Source: Domibacillus sp. PGB-M46 (GTDB lineage Bacteria; Bacillota; Bacilli; Bacillales; Domibacillaceae). From it: a stretch of DNA of 64,000 nucleotides. Positions 61,038 through 64,000 of this stretch are shown piece by piece. The notes under the pieces are model-generated. The model had not been told where the DNA came from, made no database searches, and saw nothing but the letters and a program-made list of their open reading frames with translations. How positions within the stretch are numbered: the first letter of the stretch is position 1; every line of letters starts with the position of its first letter. Both the position numbers and the translations under genes were made by a program. The stretch is from contig NZ_JAKGCR010000001.1 in NCBI RefSeq assembly GCF_022668875.1, positions 366,318 to 430,317 of the forward strand, written 5' to 3'.

Positions 61038-63887
61038 TTATTCTGCTGTAAACCGAAGTTCATCCAGCGCGTACGTATCAAGAATCTGCTCGAATACAAG
61101 CGGATGTGTCAGCAAGTAGTCGAGCGGGTAAAAGCCCGGCGGGACTATTCCGCTTCCTGCGTTTGTGTAGTTGATTGGGTACGGCGTCATGATCCGCTCT
61201 AGCTCATCACCTGCGCTGTTGTATGCGATCACTTCAATCCAGTCTCCGTAATTCAGACCCGCACGAGTAAACAAGTATTCACCAGACGAGAGGATTGGCG
61301 CTGGCAGCTGTTGACCGTTTATCTTTACTTCCATACGACTGACGCCCGCCCCGGGATTAATCCGTCCGCTTGTAAATGATCCGGCTGAGGTGAATTGCAC
61401 CGACTTAATGTAGAGACCTGGCACATTAAAGCCAATTTTAGATGGATCATAAAGCGCCATAATTTTATTGTATCGATCTGTATCCGATACAAAGTCGGCC
61501 ATCGTTCGAATACCTTCTAGCAGATCAAATGGCTTTTTCACCTGCACATTTACAGAATCAGTAAAGTTCCCGTCTTTCGTCGTAGCAGTAATAGTCGTTT
61601 CACCTGCTTTAATCGGTGTTACGATGCCAGCTGGACTGACAATGGCAACGGACGGATTCGTGCTTGTCCAGGTAACTTCCTGGTTAAAAGCATTTGTTGG
61701 ATAAACGGTATGTCCAATAGTTGTTTTTGCCGGGCTAAATGTGCCGCCGTTATCAAGAAAAATCTGCTCATCGCGGTCAAGAGAAATGCCGGTTACTTTA
61801 CCGTAAATTGCACTTCCAGTGGTTACATTGACTGTGTACAGCTTCTTAGCTGCTCCATCATGGGCGGTTACCAAAATTTTCACCTGCGCTGTTCCATCCG
61901 GTCCAAGGGCATTGCCCGTTATCTGCACCGAAGCATTGAAACGGTCTTCCGCCTGGGCATCAACTTTTAACAGCTCAAGCGGGCCGGTGACTCCTGAAGC
62001 TGGTACTGTATGAATGTAATTTAATACATCCGGGCTAAATTGGTGTACGGGAATATCATTGATTAATAGGCTTTTTAGATTCGTATTGTCAGAGCGTTCT
62101 GTCTCAATCAGTTTTTCCCACCGGACAACACCGCCCCGCTGGTAATCACCAAGCCGGCCTTCAAGCTGCAATATCTGAAAGGTCGAGCCTGACCCATTCA
62201 TTTCAATCGCTTCTTTTCCAGTGAGAATCACTTTATGCTTGCCGGCTGCCGCGAAATTAAAGCGGCTGTAGTCTTTTGAATAGCTTTGTGAACGGTCACT
62301 ATAAGAGGTATGATACTCCTTATTGCCTATCTGGCGAAAACTTCCATCCACACGCAAAATACCGTTTGTTAAATGTCCTTGGTCATTTACTGGTACGCCT
62401 AATTGGCTGTATGTCCGGGCTGCATGACTGCGTGGACTCTGTGTGGTGAAATCACCATATACGTGAACATAATCGCCATCATTCATAAACATGGTTTCCG
62501 ACGATGTATCCATTGTTGCGTGGATCATTGTCAGCCAGCCGTCTTTGATTAAGTAGTCCCCAAAGATATCAACGATTCCATAATTTACGTACAACTGGCC
62601 GCTTTCCTGAATGACGTTGCCCTTTGCCGATGATACAGCCATCGATTCCTCAGAGCCGACCTTCACATAGCCGCCATTTATGTTCAGTGACTTGTTTTCT
62701 TGAAACATATCATCTACCAGCGGGCCGCCATTAATTGTCAGGTTTCCACCAATCTCAAAGGAGCCTTTATTTACATTTATGAACCCTTTTTGCACAGCAT
62801 CATTTTGTACAACTATACTTCCACCGCCAAAGTCAATGTTCCCTTCTTGAATAAAACGGCCAGCCTTCATGTCAAAGCCATTTAAATCAAGTCCACCGCG
62901 GATTTTTTGATTATATTCATCTTTCACACTAATTTCAGAGCCATCCGCTTCACCATTCACCCGCAAAAAGCCGTCCTGGACAAAGGTATGTTCTACCGCT
63001 ATGTTGCTGTTGTTTAACTGAATGGAAGATCCTGACTCCTGTTCTAAATTACCTGCAGTAATGGTTCCGTCTACTGCCCGAAGTTCCGAACAGGATAAAA
63101 GAACAAGATCACCATCAACGCTTAAATCGTAGCCATTCAAGTCCATTTTCATGTTTTCTGCCAAAACAAGATCACCTGTCATATGGAGGTCTTTCGCCAG
63201 CGTCCAGTTGCTGTATACCTTGGGCTCACGAATATCTTCTACAGATTGTTGGATACCGGTGAATACCTTTGTAAGGGAAGAAGCATTCACAGCATGGAAG
63301 TATTCCCCCCCTGTTTTTTGGGCAATTTGGGCCAATACAGGAGCATCGATGTCTTCTGTATTTCCAAGGCCGATCGTGTAAATTCGAATATCATTTGCAT
63401 AAGCTTCATCAGCCAGATTAAGAGAGACTGAATTATTGATTGACTTTCCATCCGACAGGATAATCATAATTTTATGATTTGTTTCACTGTTTTTATCAAA
63501 CTCGCTGAGTGCCAGTTTCATTGCTGTGCTCATATCCGTCCCTCCGCCATTTGGCAGAAGCTTGTCCAACGCGCTTTCAATCAAAAAGCGATTGCTTGTG
63601 AAAGATTGCAGATTTTGTGCTTCACTATTAAATTTTATGACAGATGACCGATCATATGAGTGTAGGCCCTGGATGAGCTTCTCTGCTTCTGTCAGTCTAA
63701 TGTTGAGCGGATCGCTAGTAAGCATACTGCCAGAATTATCGAATACAAGTGACAAGTCAATACCGCGATCAGGGCTGCAGGCACGGTTGTCAATCAACGG
63801 TGCTGCCTGAGGCGAATCGAAAGAAGGGATAAGAGAAATAACTAATATAGTTATAAATACGATAAATGATGTGATTTTCTTGTTCAT
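61038..63887 (-). CDS. Large secreted von Willebrand factor A protein
   Basis: 949 residues. Signal peptide (1-29); vWA domain (about 42-215) with complete MIDAS: D50-N-S52-G-S54, T117, D146 (ILSDGKS); a long repetitive beta-helix-like region (about 220-560, with recurring VxGDLVLxx and GGxxxVxGD patterns); a cadherin-like beta sandwich (about 590-690); a BIG2-type Ig domain (about 695-790, SLDRDEQIFL ... TTITATTKDGNFT); and a C-terminal segment without SLH or LPxTG. AAAGGAG precedes the ATG. Likely a metal-dependent adhesin or matrix protein. Confidence 0.88.
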   Translation of the reverse strand: MNKKITSFIVFITILVISLIPSFDSPQAAPLIDNRACSPDRGIDLSLVFDNSGSMLTSDPLNIRLTEAEKLIQGLHSYDRSSVIKFNSEAQNLQSFTSNRFLIESALDKLLPNGGGTDMSTAMKLALSEFDKNSETNHKIMIILSDGKSINNSVSLNLADEAYANDIRIYTIGLGNTEDIDAPVLAQIAQKTGGEYFHAVNASSLTKVFTGIQQSVEDIREPKVYSNWTLAKDLHMTGDLVLAENMKMDLNGYDLSVDGDLVLLSCSELRAVDGTITAGNLEQESGSSIQLNNSNIAVEHTFVQDGFLRVNGEADGSEISVKDEYNQKIRGGLDLNGFDMKAGRFIQEGNIDFGGGSIVVQNDAVQKGFINVNKGSFEIGGNLTINGGPLVDDMFQENKSLNINGGYVKVGSEESMAVSSAKGNVIQESGQLYVNYGIVDIFGDYLIKDGWLTMIHATMDTSSETMFMNDGDYVHVYGDFTTQSPRSHAARTYSQLGVPVNDQGHLTNGILRVDGSFRQIGNKEYHTSYSDRSQSYSKDYSRFNFAAAGKHKVILTGKEAIEMNGSGSTFQILQLEGRLGDYQRGGVVRWEKLIETERSDNTNLKSLLINDIPVHQFSPDVLNYIHTVPASGVTGPLELLKVDAQAEDRFNASVQITGNALGPDGTAQVKILVTAHDGAAKKLYTVNVTTGSAIYGKVTGISLDRDEQIFLDNGGTFSPAKTTIGHTVYPTNAFNQEVTWTSTNPSVAIVSPAGIVTPIKAGETTITATTKDGNFTDSVNVQVKKPFDLLEGIRTMADFVSDTDRYNKIMALYDPSKIGFNVPGLYIKSVQFTSAGSFTSGRINPGAGVSRMEVKINGQQLPAPILSSGEYLFTRAGLNYGDWIEVIAYNSAGDELERIMTPYPINYTNAGSGIVPPGFYPLDYLLTHPLVFEQILDTYALDELRFTAE

Positions 63888-64000
63888 AACCGGACTCCTT
63901 TAAATGTAAAATTTTATAAATAAATGATGAAATATGTCCTTTTTTTCACATGAATTTGTTGTATTTTGTGTTAATATAAGAAAAGTATACTATATTACAG

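Overview
The window looks like chromosomal DNA of a low-to-moderate-GC, motile, S-layer-forming Bacillaceae-type Firmicute. The evidence is AGGAGG-type ribosome binding sites, sigma-A style promoters, the split gcvPA/gcvPB glycine decarboxylase, Rok-like nucleoid proteins, many surface-layer-homology (SLH) proteins and a B. subtilis-style eps/capsule operon with its EAR (epsC) antitermination RNA. The species cannot be named from the sequence alone.

Layout. 1-6400: an ATP-grasp gene, a pair of inverted intergenic repeats, and the glycine-cleavage operon gcvT-gcvPA-gcvPB plus an IscA/HesB-like gene, behind a tandem glycine riboswitch with terminator. 6460-20700: exported and signalling genes (subtilase under a c-di-GMP-I riboswitch, SH3b-SGNH hydrolase, a MacB-like ABC exporter, a phosphodiester glycosidase with SLH repeats, a chemoreceptor, two Rok paralogues, a TetR regulator, an SH3b protein). 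20700-28740: SLH-anchored surface proteins, including a giant pectinesterase, an acidic coiled-coil SLH protein under another c-di-GMP-I riboswitch, and a CAP-domain SLH protein. 28890-33480: a two-gene unit of a UPF1/DNA2-like helicase with long coiled coils and a small acidic partner. 33600-40750: decayed DNA with broken SLH genes, one of them split by a degenerate IS3-family element whose 3-bp target duplication is still visible, a DUF218 gene, a beta-helix protein, and an ISL3 remnant.

40758-57609 is one long minus-strand capsule/exopolysaccharide operon. It runs: chain-length/tyrosine-kinase/phosphatase regulators, EAR RNA plus terminator, a PglF-like dehydratase, a second strong terminator, a PglE-like aminotransferase, the initiating sugar transferase, GNAT, ATP-grasp, glycosyltransferase, the UDP-L-FucNAc genes (capE/capF/capG type), a second glycosyltransferase, a Wzy-like polymerase and a MurJ-family flippase. 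Predicted sugars are a bacillosamine-type 4-amino sugar and N-acetyl-L-fucosamine. 58107-63887 holds further surface genes: a membrane-anchored and an SLH-anchored protein sharing one C-terminal helical domain, an SbsA-type Ig protein and a large secreted vWA protein.

The common theme is the cell surface and the motile-to-sessile switch: three c-di-GMP-I riboswitches (two behind sigma-D-like -10 elements), a chemoreceptor, SinR-like operator motifs, Rok paralogues, at least five intact and broken SLH genes, and the capsule operon. The least explained structure is a family of four intergenic arrays of CCGGCC/GGCCGG cores spaced about 20-21 bp (two helical turns), with the motif orientation inverted inside the array. 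They lie at about 8.4, 11.7, 28.8 and 60.8 kb.
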